The translations under genes were made by a program, and so were the position numbers. Below, piece after piece: positions 1 to 5,896 of a DNA stretch of 5,896 nt. The notes under the pieces are model-generated. The model searched no databases and was not told where the DNA came from. It worked only from the letters and a program-made list of their open reading frames with translations. Source of the DNA: Nocardioidaceae bacterium (lineage in GTDB: Bacteria > Actinomycetota > Actinomycetes > Propionibacteriales > Nocardioidaceae); NCBI GenBank assembly GCA_013693815.1, contig CP059259.1, positions 2,384,668 through 2,390,563 on the forward strand. Direction: 5' to 3'. Positions within the stretch are counted from its first letter, which is position 1. Each line of letters starts with the position of its first letter.

Positions 1-1
1 G

Positions 2-289
2 GTTGGCGGATCCGAGGGTGGGACGGTCGAGCTGGTGGTCGCGGATCCGGCCGGCGCGCACACCGTGCTGACCGAGGCGGGCCATCCGGTGACTCGCACC
101 GGCGATCGGCTCGTGGTGACCGGTGTCACCGACCCCGCCCGGATATCGGAGCTGTTGGCCAGGCACGGCCACTACCTGCGCTCGATGTCGGCCTCTACCG
201 GCCTGGAGCGCGCATTCTTCTCTCTCACCGAATCGACCGTCGAACCGCCCTCTGGGGAATCCCGTACCGACGCGGGGAGCCAGGAATGA
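2..289 (+). CDS. ABC transporter ATP-binding protein, C-terminal fragment (5' end outside window)
   Basis: Only the last 95 or so residues are present, reading from base 2 to the TGA at 287-289. The nucleotide-binding core (Walker A, signature, Walker B) lies upstream of the window, so the family call rests on the tail and the neighbour. The tail has the accessory C-terminal pattern of drug/antibiotic-type ABC-2 ATPases: a segment like LVVTGVTDPARISELLARHGH, then a closing LERAFFSLTE motif, which matches the usual 'LEeaFl.LT' ending of this family. An acidic/polar tail of about 24 residues follows. The stop overlaps the next gene's start in an ATGA, which implies translational coupling with the permease. 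It would hydrolyse ATP at the inner face of the membrane to drive the permease. The substrate cannot be told from this fragment. Confidence 0.8.
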   Translation, partial: VGGSEGGTVELVVADPAGAHTVLTEAGHPVTRTGDRLVVTGVTDPARISELLARHGHYLRSMSASTGLERAFFSLTESTVEPPSGESRTDAGSQE

Positions 290-1242
290 GCCAGTTCCGG
301 GTCGAGCTGACCCGCTTCCTGGCACGGCGCGCGATCCCGCTGCTGATGCTGCTCGGGCTGCTGATCATCGTGTGGATGACGGTGGACACGACCTGGACCA
401 CCCGTGGCTCCTCCGAGACCGTGGTGGCCGGCGCCAGAGAGTCGGCTGCCGCAGCTCAGGCGCAGATCGACCAGGAGTGGCGTGCCTGTCTGGATGATCC
501 GGCGACGCTGCGGCCCGAGGCGACCGCCGCCGATTGCCATCGCGAAGTCGTGAACTACCGCGACTATCTGACTCGCGCTCCCTGGACCTGCGCGAAGAGT
601 TACGCGATACCGGCCAGGTGGCGGCGCTGACCTTGGCTGTCCTGGCCTTCGTGATCGGCGCGACCTTCGCCGGCGCGGACTGGGGTCGCGAGCGATGCGC
701 ACTCAAGTGATCGCGGTCCCCGTCGCAGCCGGCTATGGCTGGCCAAAGCGCTGGCGGTCGCGACCGGGACCGGCGTGGCGGCTGTGATCGGGCTCGGCTT
801 GATGTGGGCGACCTACCTGATCACCGCAAGCGCACGCGACCTGGACTTCCCCGGATTCGGCAGCATGCTGACCTGGTGGTTGGTCCGCGCCGTGGTCCTG
901 GTCATCGGCGCCGGCCTGGGCGGGTTCGCGCTGGCCATGATCCTGCGCTCCACGATGGTCACCGTGGCGCTCTTAGCTGTGTACGCGGTAGTCGGAGAAG
1001 CCTTGGTGGCGACCCTTCCGGTGTCGCGGGTTGCCAGCTTCAGCCCCGCCAGCAACGTGATCGCCTGGTTGCGCGATGGCGTACGGGTCTTCGATCCGAC
1101 CGTGCACTGCCCGGTCACCAGCACTACCTGCACCAAGACCTACGAGCTCACTCTGGCCTCCGGCGCGCTGTACCTCGGGCTATTGCTGGGCGCCGCGCTG
1201 GTGGTGTCGCTGCTGACCTTCCGCCGCCGTGACGTTCCTTGA
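286..1242 (+). pseudogene. ABC-2 type transporter permease, frameshifted three times as written
   Basis: This is the membrane partner of the preceding ATPase. It starts at the ATG in the ATGA overlap, with GGGGAG six bases upstream. Frame 1 is read to about 579 (first membrane segment at residues 13-33, then a soluble loop ending YRDYLTRAP). Good coding sequence then continues in frame 3 (LDLREELRDTGQVAALTLAVLAFVIGATFAGADWG, about 582-686), then frame 2 (SRAMRTQVIAV, about 686-718). It returns to frame 1 from about 718 (PRRSRLWLAKALAV) to the TGA at 1240-1242. LDLR, GADW and PRR-x-R-x-W-x-AK are in the order expected for actinobacterial ABC-2 permeases. One missing base at each of CCC 580-582, GGGG 682-685 and CCCC 718-721 restores a single frame of about 319 residues with about six membrane segments. 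As written, translation stops at 628-630 after 114 residues. Either these are sequence errors or the gene is decaying; I favour errors. Confidence 0.78.
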
Positions 1243-1309
1243 GAGATCCCGCGGAGCTCAGCCTGTGATGTTGCGCTATGCCGTGACGAGGCTCCCAGGC
1301 TGATCAACA

Positions 1310-1315
1310 TAGACT
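1310..1315 (+). promoter_or_regulatory. Probable -10 element of lipA (leaderless promoter)
   Basis: TAGACT fits the actinobacterial -10 pattern TANNNT and lies six bases before the lipA GTG at 1322. Transcription would start at or next to the GTG, giving a leaderless mRNA. This fits the absence of a Shine-Dalgarno sequence before lipA. No good -35 is seen at normal spacing; a TGAC-containing stretch at 1283-1288 is too far away (21 bases). The rest of the 79-base gap 1243-1321 shows no clear terminator. Confidence 0.45.
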
Positions 1316-1321
1316 GCTGGG

Positions 1322-2290
1322 GTGACGACTCCCCATCCTGAAGGACGCAAGTTGTTGCGCCTGGAGGTCCGCAACAGCGAGACCCCGATCGAACGCAAGC
1401 CCTCGTGGATCAAGACCCGAGCGAGGATGGGTCCGGAGTACACCCAGTTGCAGGCGCTGGTGAAGTCCGAGGGCCTGCATACCGTCTGCCAAGAAGCCGG
1501 TTGCCCCAACATCTACGAGTGCTGGGAGGATCGGGAGGCCACGTTCTTGATCGGCGGTGATCAATGCACCCGGCGTTGCGATTTCTGTCAGATCGACACA
1601 GGTCGCCCCGAACCGCTGGATCGCGATGAACCCCGCAGAGTTGCGGAGAGCGTACAGAAGATGGAGTTGCGGTACGCCACGATCACCGGGGTGGCCCGCG
1701 ACGATCTGCCTGACGAGGGCGCTTGGCTGTATGCCGAGACCGTGCGCGCGATCCACGAGCTCACCGCGGACAACGAGACCGGCCCCACCGGGGTGGAGAA
1801 CCTGATCCCCGACTTCCACGGCATACCGGCATTGCTGGACGAGGTGTTCGACGCCCGCCCGGAGGTGCTGGCGCACAACATCGAGACCGTGCCGCGGATC
1901 TTCAAACGGATCCGCCCTGCGTTCACCTATGAGCGCTCTCTCGGGGTGCTGACCCAGGCTCGTGCGGCGGGCCTGGTGACCAAGTCGAACTTGATCCTTG
2001 GCCTGGGTGAGACTCGCGATGAGGTCAGCCAGGCATTGCGGGATCTGCATGAGGCCGGGTGTGACTTGGTCACGATCACCCAGTATCTGCGCCCGACGGT
2101 GCGGCATCACCCGGTCGAGCGGTGGGTCAAGCCGGAAGAGTTCGTGGAGTTGGGCACCGAGGCCGAGGAGATCGGGTTCGCCGGAGTACTGTCCGGGCCG
2201 CTGGTGCGTTCCTCCTATCGCGCCGGCCGGCTCTACCAGCAGGCGATCGAACGGCGTGGTGCTCTAGCGGCCACCGTCGCGGCCCGCTGA
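1322..2290 (+). CDS. lipA: Lipoyl synthase LipA
   Basis: This radical SAM enzyme inserts two sulfur atoms into octanoyl groups bound to the E2 and GcvH lipoyl domains, giving the lipoyl cofactor of 2-oxoacid dehydrogenases and the glycine cleavage system in the cytoplasm. The 322-residue product has the diagnostic features of the family. The auxiliary [4Fe-4S] cluster cysteines are C56, C61 and C67 (C-x4-CPNIYEC). The radical SAM cysteines are C82, C86 and C89 (CTRRCDFC). [11 protein letters not shown] is at 121-131, and the C-terminal RSSYRA is at 296-301, whose serine ligates the auxiliary cluster in the family. The N-terminal [13 protein letters not shown] and ERKPxWIKTRAR segments match actinobacterial LipA, which supports the GTG start. 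Compared with remembered mycobacterial LipA there are about six to eight extra residues near 148-155 (TADNETGP). No Shine-Dalgarno sequence is seen; the TAGACT at 1310 suggests leaderless translation. lipB is not in the window. Confidence 0.97.
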   Translation: MTTPHPEGRKLLRLEVRNSETPIERKPSWIKTRARMGPEYTQLQALVKSEGLHTVCQEAGCPNIYECWEDREATFLIGGDQCTRRCDFCQIDTGRPEPLDRDEPRRVAESVQKMELRYATITGVARDDLPDEGAWLYAETVRAIHELTADNETGPTGVENLIPDFHGIPALLDEVFDARPEVLAHNIETVPRIFKRIRPAFTYERSLGVLTQARAAGLVTKSNLILGLGETRDEVSQALRDLHEAGCDLVTITQYLRPTVRHHPVERWVKPEEFVELGTEAEEIGFAGVLSGPLVRSSYRAGRLYQQAIERRGALAATVAAR

Positions 2291-2299
2291 GAGCAGAAC

Positions 2300-2305
2300 T
2301 AGGCT
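2300..2305 (+). promoter_or_regulatory. Possible -10 element in the lipA-DUF4191 gap
   Basis: TAGGCT matches TANNNT and lies about 45 bases before the DUF4191 start, within the 60-base gap 2291-2350. No convincing -35 is seen, so co-transcription from the lipA promoter is equally possible. A small inverted repeat (CCCGC 2313-2317, loop of six, GCGGG 2324-2328) follows. It lacks a T-run and is too weak to call a terminator. Confidence 0.2.
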
Positions 2306-2350
2306 TGGGGTACCCGCAGGAACGCGGGAACGAAGCGACAATGAGGAACG

Positions 2351-3040
2351 ATGGCTGAGCAAGAGCGCCCGAAACTGATCCAGAGCATCCGGATGAACTA
2401 CCGGATGACCAAGCAGGAGGATCCGAAACTTCCGCTGATCCTGCTCGGTGCATTCGTCGGTGCGGCGGCGGTGCTGTTCGCGTTGGCCTATCTCCTCGAC
2501 GTGCATGTGATCTTCGCGTCGATCTTCGCTGTGCTCGGCGGATTCGTGGCGATGATGTACACGCTGGCCCGCCGCTCTTCCCGAGCGATGTACGCAAAGC
2601 TCGAGGGCACACCCGGTGCGGCCTATCGGGTGATGACGATGCTGCGTCGTCGATGGACGGTCGAGGAGACCCCGGTTGCGTTCAACAAGCAACAGGATCT
2701 GGTGATCAGGGTCGTCGGGCCGCCCGGAATCGTTCTGGTCGGTGAAGGCAACCCGAACCGACTCAAGGCACTGCTGACCTCCGAGCGCCGCAAACACGAG
2801 CGGGTCGTCGCCGACGTGCCGATCCACGAGGTCGTTGTCGGGTACGACGAGGGGCAGGTCCCGCTGAAGAAGCTGAACCGCACCCTGATGAAAATGAAGC
2901 GTCAGATCCGTCCGGCCGAGATGACTGACATCTTGTCGCGGCTGCGCGCGCTGAACGCCTCTGGCCGCAACCTGCCGCTGCCCAAGGGACCGTTGCCCAC
3001 CAGCATGAAAGGCCAGCGCGGCAACTTGCGCGGTCGCTGA
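2351..3040 (+). CDS. DUF4191 family membrane protein
   Basis: This 229-residue protein is the conserved actinobacterial DUF4191 protein that typically follows lipA (the position of Rv2219 in Mycobacterium tuberculosis). Its molecular function is not known. A short basic N-terminus (residues 1-26, with the RMTKQEDPKLP turn) leads into two membrane segments at about 27-49 and 52-73, followed by the positive cluster RRSSR. A soluble domain of about 150 residues follows, containing WTVEETPVAFNKQQDLVIRVVGPPGIVLVGEG and a basic stretch NRTLMKMKRQIRP. The C-terminal tail is rich in Gly, Arg and Lys. The start at ATG 2351 is supported by GAGG at 2343-2346, four bases before it. An upstream ATG at 2341 is out of frame. 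The gene ends three bases from the stop of the convergent lipoprotein gene, leaving no room for a terminator between them. Confidence 0.92.
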   Translation: MAEQERPKLIQSIRMNYRMTKQEDPKLPLILLGAFVGAAAVLFALAYLLDVHVIFASIFAVLGGFVAMMYTLARRSSRAMYAKLEGTPGAAYRVMTMLRRRWTVEETPVAFNKQQDLVIRVVGPPGIVLVGEGNPNRLKALLTSERRKHERVVADVPIHEVVVGYDEGQVPLKKLNRTLMKMKRQIRPAEMTDILSRLRALNASGRNLPLPKGPLPTSMKGQRGNLRGR

Positions 3041-3043
3041 CGA

Positions 3044-3840
3044 TCAGCTGGGCATCGGCGGTGCTTCGACCAGGTCGCTCTTCGGAGGCGCCTTGACCTC
3101 GGGAGCATTGCCCCAGTCGGAGAAGTCCATCACCATCTGCTGCCCGGCCGAATCGAACTTCATCCGGCGCACCAGCGAGTCCGCGTCGAGGAACATGTCG
3201 TAAGTCTGGCGACCGGCCTCGGTCTTCGAGCTGACCTTGTAGTGGGTGACCTCGGTACCGTCGATCCTGGTGGAACCGACCTTCTTGACCGTGGTATCGC
3301 TGTCACGCAACTGCTCGGTCATCGCGCGGGGATCGAAGCTCTCGTACTGCTTGAGCGCCTCGGCCATCCCAGCCTGATCGGCGTCGATCTTGAACCACTT
3401 GCCTTTGGGCGTGTACGGCGGCATCGCGGCATACATAGCGCCGTCGACCAACCGCATCGTCATCTCCTGTAGACCTGACAGCGGCATCGAGAGCTCCATC
3501 GCGACCCCGTCGTCACCGAAGTGCATGATGCCCTCGCCGTCGCCGGCCATCGCGCCGTCCATATTCATCGAGATCCGGGCACTGCCGGCATCGGTCATCG
3601 CGTCGAGAATGGCAGTGAAGAGCTCTTCTACATCTGTCGCATCACCCTTGTCCCCACCCTCGGTCTTGGCGCCGGTGGTCTCCTCCGGAGTCTCTGGGCT
3701 CTGATCAGGAGTCGGGGTGGTGGTGGTCGGCGTGGTGGTGGCGCCGCTGCTGTCGGTGTCGTCTCCCCGCAGGCGACCATGCCTAACAGGAGGGCCGGCG
3801 TCAGCGCGGCAGCTGCGATACGAGTACGTCGGGTGCGCAT
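3044..3840 (-). pseudogene. Secreted lipoprotein, LppX/LprAFG-like, with one frameshift after the lipobox
   Basis: ATG at 3840-3838, with GGAG five bases upstream, begins a classic lipoprotein signal: MRTRR, a hydrophobic core, then MVAC with the lipidated cysteine at residue 24. The -3 position is Met rather than the usual Leu. Two codons after the Cys the frame is lost: as written it runs into a Pro/Arg-rich nonsense stretch and stops at 3628 (70 residues). The adjacent frame carries an obvious mature protein: a Thr/Pro/Glu linker (TTTPTTTTPTPDQSPETPEE), then a globular domain from about ELFTAILDAMTDAGSARI to KFDSAGQQMVMDFSDWG, ending at the TCA (stop) 3044-3046. One extra G in the four-base run (plus-strand CCCC 3765-3768) joins them into one 265-residue lipoprotein. 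The domain layout (Ser/Ala helix, amphipathic beta strands, GKWFKID, TEVTHYKV, LDADSLVRRMKFD) resembles the LolA-like fold of LppX/LprG proteins, which bind lipids at the cell surface. That assignment is by pattern only; the ligand is unknown. Confidence 0.75.
3714..3742. repeat. GGT/ACC-rich low-complexity stretch encoding a Thr/Pro linker
   Basis: Plus-strand GGT/GGC triplets recur across this stretch. On the minus strand they encode the Thr-rich linker (TTTPTTTTP) between the lipid-anchored cysteine and the globular domain of the lipoprotein. Such linkers are common as surface-protein spacers and vary in length by triplet slippage. The frameshift of this gene lies about 25 bases away, outside the repeat. 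Confidence 0.5.
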
Positions 3841-3951
3841 GTGATCTCCGAGAGCAGAGGAGGATTCGAACGATTTCGAGCCTAGTGGACCAAGCGAAGC
3901 TCGTTCGCCGAATCAGCACAGATACTGAAACTCCGGCGGTGTGGACAGCTG
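3841..3951 (-). promoter_or_regulatory. RDD-lipoprotein spacer with probable lipoprotein promoter and ribosome binding site
   Basis: This 111-base gap lies between the RDD stop and the lipoprotein start. On the minus strand TAGGCT (plus positions 3879-3884) fits a TANNNT -10 and would give a leader of about 30 bases. GGAG (3846-3849) is the ribosome binding site. No clear -35 is seen. A short inverted repeat TCGAA-N4-TTCGA (3866-3879) lies between the two elements and could be an operator half-site pair, but five-base arms are weak evidence. No terminator for the RDD gene is recognisable. Confidence 0.35.
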
Positions 3952-4386
3952 TCAGCGACGTACGGCTACCGTGCCGACGGCGAGGTCGTGCAGCCCACGG
4001 TTGTCCCGGTTGAACACCAACGGCGGAATGACCAGCGCGATCAGCACCGATCGCAGCAACGCTTCGAGCAGGCTTACCGGTCGGCCCTTGAGCCCGGCCA
4101 CCCGGATGCGGAGCAGGAGTTGACCGAACGAGCCGCCGACCAGTGCGGTGAGCAGGGTCAGCTCCGCGATGAAGACGCCGGTGGTGACGAAACTGCCACC
4201 GTTGGTGGTCCAGGCTTTGCCGCCGGTGATCGCGACGGCCACCGCCCACGATGCCGCCCAGTCGATGACGATCGCTGTGATCCGGAGCAGCCAGCTCGCG
4301 ACCGACCCCGGACCATGCTCGGGCAGACCGAGTCGTTGGCCGGGATAGACCCGGGTCGGCCCCGGGGTCGGCCCCGGAGTCGGCAT
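3952..4386 (-). CDS. RDD family small membrane protein
   Basis: The 144-residue product carries the RDD-family hallmarks: Arg35 at the start of the first membrane segment (LLRITAIVIDW), Asp42 within it, and a second conserved Asp134 in RDNRGLHDLAVGTV. It also has the GGSFGQLLLRIRV motif between segments. Three membrane segments are predicted by eye at about 33-53, 66-83 and 105-125. The N-terminus is Pro/Gly/Thr-rich, followed by YPGQRLGLPEHGPGSVA, a typical actinobacterial lead-in. The family's function is poorly defined. An RDD gene next to glnA is also known in mycobacteria (Rv2219A). The start is uncertain: ATG 4386 has no ribosome binding site, and its frame has a stop six codons upstream. 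A GTG at 4414 with GGAGGG four bases before it is in a different frame. That start would need a one-base excess or two-base loss in the repeat-rich N-terminus to reach the RDD frame. Confidence 0.88.
   Translation of the reverse strand: MPTPGPTPGPTRVYPGQRLGLPEHGPGSVASWLLRITAIVIDWAASWAVAVAITGGKAWTTNGGSFVTTGVFIAELTLLTALVGGSFGQLLLRIRVAGLKGRPVSLLEALLRSVLIALVIPPLVFNRDNRGLHDLAVGTVAVRR
4355..4384. repeat. 12-bp tandem repeat in the RDD gene N-terminus
   Basis: Two near-identical 12-base units (4355-4366 and 4367-4378, differing at the last base) are followed by half of a third (4379-4384). Each unit starts GTCGGC and continues CCCGGG or CCCGGA. On the minus strand they encode repeated Pro-Thr-Pro-Gly in the RDD frame and Asp-Pro-Gly-Ala-like repeats in the neighbouring frame. 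Both frames are therefore open here, which makes the true start hard to fix. Unit length is a multiple of three, so unit gain or loss keeps frame. Confidence 0.6.
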
Positions 4387-4453
4387 TGGGTTCGGGCGCG
4401 CTCACGCGGGACACCGTACCCTCCGTGGCCGGACGGCCCTGACACGGCAACCT

Positions 4454-4491
4454 GTAACACGGGTGAAACAATCGGGATACTGTCGCGAAAC
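4454..4491 (+). promoter_or_regulatory. GlnR operator upstream of glnA
   Basis: Four five-base half-sites are spaced by exactly six bases: GTAAC (4454-4458), GAAAC (4465-4469), GATAC (4476-4480) and GAAAC (4487-4491). This is the a-b-a-b arrangement gTnAC-n6-GaAAC repeated twice, described for the nitrogen regulator GlnR of actinomycetes. Only the second a-site departs from consensus, with A for T at position 2. It lies 92 bases before the glnA start and about 40-67 bases upstream of the divergent RDD gene's candidate starts, so glnA is the likely target and the RDD gene a possible second one. GlnR activates or represses nitrogen genes according to nitrogen supply; which applies here cannot be read from the sequence. 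Confidence 0.85.
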
Positions 4492-4501
4492 TGCCCGCGC
4501 T

Positions 4502-4507
4502 TAGGTT
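4502..4507 (+). promoter_or_regulatory. Possible -10 element of glnA
   Basis: TAGGTT fits TANNNT and lies ten bases downstream of the GlnR box. A weak -35-like CTGTCG at 4480-4485 would sit inside the last part of the operator with 16-base spacing. Transcription would start near 4513, giving a leader of about 70 bases. Other start points are possible, since glnA genes often have more than one promoter. Confidence 0.3.
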
Positions 4508-4583
4508 CGAGGAGCCGGTGCAGGGTGGCACCGCTGATCCACTCACCACGACTTGGGCTGCGCGAGGCGGCCAAGGAGGACGA

Positions 4584-5896
4584 ATGTTCGCAAACAGCGA
4601 GGAGCTGTTGAAGTTCATCAAGGATAAGGGCGTCGAGATGGTCGACGTTCGCTTCTGCGACCTTCCCGGCGTCATGCAGCACTTCACGGTTCCCGTGTCG
4701 TCGTTCGACCAGTCGGTCTTCGACGACGGCTTGGGCTTCGACGGCTCGTCGATCCGCGGGTTCCAGGCGATCAACGAGTCCGACATGGCGTTGTTCCCGG
4801 ACCCGACCACCGCCTACATCGACCCGTTCCGGGCCGCCAAGACCCTGGTCGTCAACTTCTTCATCCACGACCCGATCACCGGTGAGGCGTACTCCCGCGA
4901 CCCGCGCAACATCGCCCGCAAGGCAATGGCCTACCTGGCGACCACCGGCGTCGGCGACACCGCCTACTTCGCACCCGAGGCGGAGTTCTACATCTTCGAC
5001 AATGTCCGGTACTCGACCGGCGTCAACGAGGGCTACTACCACATCGACTCGGTCGAGGGTTGGTGGAACTCCGGCAAGGAAGGCGACAACCTGGGCTACA
5101 AGACGCGCCTGAAGGGCGGGTACTTCCCGGTTGCGCCGTACGACCACTACACCGACCTGCGTGACGTGATGACCAAGAACCTGGAGGCCGCCGGCCTGCA
5201 GGTCGAACGCGCCCACCACGAGGTCGGCACCGCTGGTCAGGCCGAGATCAACTACAAGTTCGACACGTTGCTCAAGGCCGCCGACGACGTGATGAAGTTC
5301 AAGTACATCATCAAGAACACCGCCTGGGAGGCCGGCAAGTCGGTCACTTTCATGCCCAAGCCGATCTTCGGTGACAACGGCTCCGGTATGCACGTGCACC
5401 AGTCGATCTGGAACAACGGCGAGCCGCTGTTCTACGACGAGACCGGGTACGCCGGCCTGTCCGACCTGGCCCGCTACTACATCGGCGGCATCCTCAAGCA
5501 CGCTCCCGCAGTGCTGGCGTTCACCAACCCGACGGTGAACTCCTACCACCGCCTGGTGCCGGGCTTCGAGGCCCCGATCTCATTGGTGTACTCGTCACGG
5601 AACAGGTCGGCTTCGGTGCGTATCCCGATCACCGGTAGCAACCCGAAGGCCAAGCGGGTCGAGACCCGGTTCCCCGACCCGTCGGCAAACCCCTACCTCG
5701 CGTTCTCCGCGCTGATGCTGGCCGGCCTGGACGGCGTCCAGAACAAGATCGAGCCGGCCGACCCGATCGACAAGGACATCTACGAGCTCCCGCCGGACGA
5801 GATGGCTGAGATCGATCAAGTGCCCACTACGCTGGACGCTGTTCTCGACGCGCTAGAGGCCGACCACGACTTCCTCACCGTCGGCAACGTCTTCAC
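4584..5896 (+). CDS. glnA: Glutamine synthetase type I (GlnA), 3' end outside window
   Basis: This enzyme makes glutamine from glutamate, ammonium and ATP in the cytoplasm, as a dodecamer. The frame is open without a stop from ATG 4584 (AAGGAGGA at 4573-4580) to the window end, giving 437 codons; the family norm is about 470-480, so roughly 35-40 residues are missing. Visible family signatures are the Asp53 loop FDGSSIRGF, the metal ligands E132 and E134 in PEAEFYIFD, and [12 protein letters not shown]. Also present are NGSGMHVH (metal/ATP histidine H270 or H272), the glutamate-flap motif [10 protein letters not shown] (E329) and [12 protein letters not shown] with its substrate arginines. 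Tyr400 in DIYELPPDE matches the tyrosine adenylylated by GlnE in enterobacterial and actinobacterial type I-beta enzymes, so post-translational control is expected besides the upstream GlnR box. Codon use is strongly GC-biased, as for a highly expressed gene, except for a small cluster of rarer codons around 5580-5609. Confidence 0.98.
   Translation, partial: MFANSEELLKFIKDKGVEMVDVRFCDLPGVMQHFTVPVSSFDQSVFDDGLGFDGSSIRGFQAINESDMALFPDPTTAYIDPFRAAKTLVVNFFIHDPITGEAYSRDPRNIARKAMAYLATTGVGDTAYFAPEAEFYIFDNVRYSTGVNEGYYHIDSVEGWWNSGKEGDNLGYKTRLKGGYFPVAPYDHYTDLRDVMTKNLEAAGLQVERAHHEVGTAGQAEINYKFDTLLKAADDVMKFKYIIKNTAWEAGKSVTFMPKPIFGDNGSGMHVHQSIWNNGEPLFYDETGYAGLSDLARYYIGGILKHAPAVLAFTNPTVNSYHRLVPGFEAPISLVYSSRNRSASVRIPITGSNPKAKRVETRFPDPSANPYLAFSALMLAGLDGVQNKIEPADPIDKDIYELPPDEMAEIDQVPTTLDAVLDALEADHDFLTVGNVF

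Noticed and set aside
580..721. Programmed ribosomal frameshifting in the permease
   Set aside because: Three successive shifts of the same sign with no slippery heptamer or stimulatory structure, in a family not known for it. Missing bases in C/G runs explain it more simply.
735..1232. 165-residue plus-strand frame overlapping the permease
   Set aside because: It is an Arg/Gly-rich alternate frame of the permease, whose frame 1 gives hydrophobic membrane segments over the same bases.
1304..2110. 268-residue minus-strand open frame antisense to lipA
   Set aside because: It is a shadow of the intact lipA frame; no motif, start signal or domain is visible.
2313..2328. Inverted repeat CCCGC-N6-GCGGG after lipA as a terminator
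   Set aside because: The stem has only five pairs, no U-run follows, and it lies between two same-strand genes that may be co-transcribed.
3044..4810. 588-residue minus-strand open frame spanning the lipoprotein, RDD region and start of glnA
   Set aside because: Only its last 230 residues or so (mature lipoprotein) look like protein. The rest is the wrong frame of the RDD gene and antisense to glnA, with no family resemblance. It exists because the lipoprotein frameshift and high GC leave it open.
4158..5549. 463-residue minus-strand open frame antisense to glnA
   Set aside because: This is typical third-position GC shadowing of a strongly biased gene. The product is Val/Arg/Asp-rich and low in complexity, while the plus strand encodes an unmistakable glutamine synthetase.
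1..5896. tRNA, rRNA, CRISPR array, insertion sequence or attachment site
   Set aside because: None was seen by eye: no cloverleaf-like or regularly spaced direct repeats, no transposase-like protein and no terminal inverted repeats.

Overview
The window is high-GC DNA with actinobacterial (Actinomycetota) features. The lipA, DUF4191, RDD-protein and glnA genes sit together in the neighbourhood known from mycobacteria and other actinomycetes. The glnA upstream region carries a GlnR-type operator, and the -10-like elements have the TANNNT form common in actinobacteria. I cannot fix the genus from sequence alone.

Layout: 2-289 (+) is the C-terminal end of an ABC transporter ATPase. It overlaps by 4 bases (ATGA) an ABC-2 type permease at 286-1242 (+), which as written is broken by three single-base losses that together restore the frame. 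lipA (lipoyl synthase, 1322-2290, +) follows, with a -10 element so close to its GTG that its mRNA is probably leaderless. Next is a DUF4191 membrane protein (2351-3040, +). Two genes then run on the minus strand: a secreted lipoprotein resembling the LppX/LprAFG group (3044-3840, frameshifted just after its lipobox) and a small RDD-family membrane protein (3952-4386). The last gene, glnA (type I glutamine synthetase, 4584 to the window end, +), is divergent from the RDD gene. The intergenic region between them holds a complete four-half-site GlnR box at 4454-4491.

Functions: the first two genes form an export or import pair with unknown substrate. lipA makes the lipoyl cofactor of 2-oxoacid dehydrogenases. 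glnA assimilates ammonium, and the sequence shows two levels of control: the GlnR operator and the adenylylation tyrosine (Tyr400). The lipoprotein, RDD and DUF4191 proteins are envelope or membrane proteins of uncertain role.

The main oddity is sequence integrity. At least four apparent one-base deletions fall in short C or G runs in two genes, while lipA, DUF4191 and glnA are intact. The simplest reading is homopolymer errors in the source sequence, although real gene decay is not excluded. I see no convincing previously undescribed system here.
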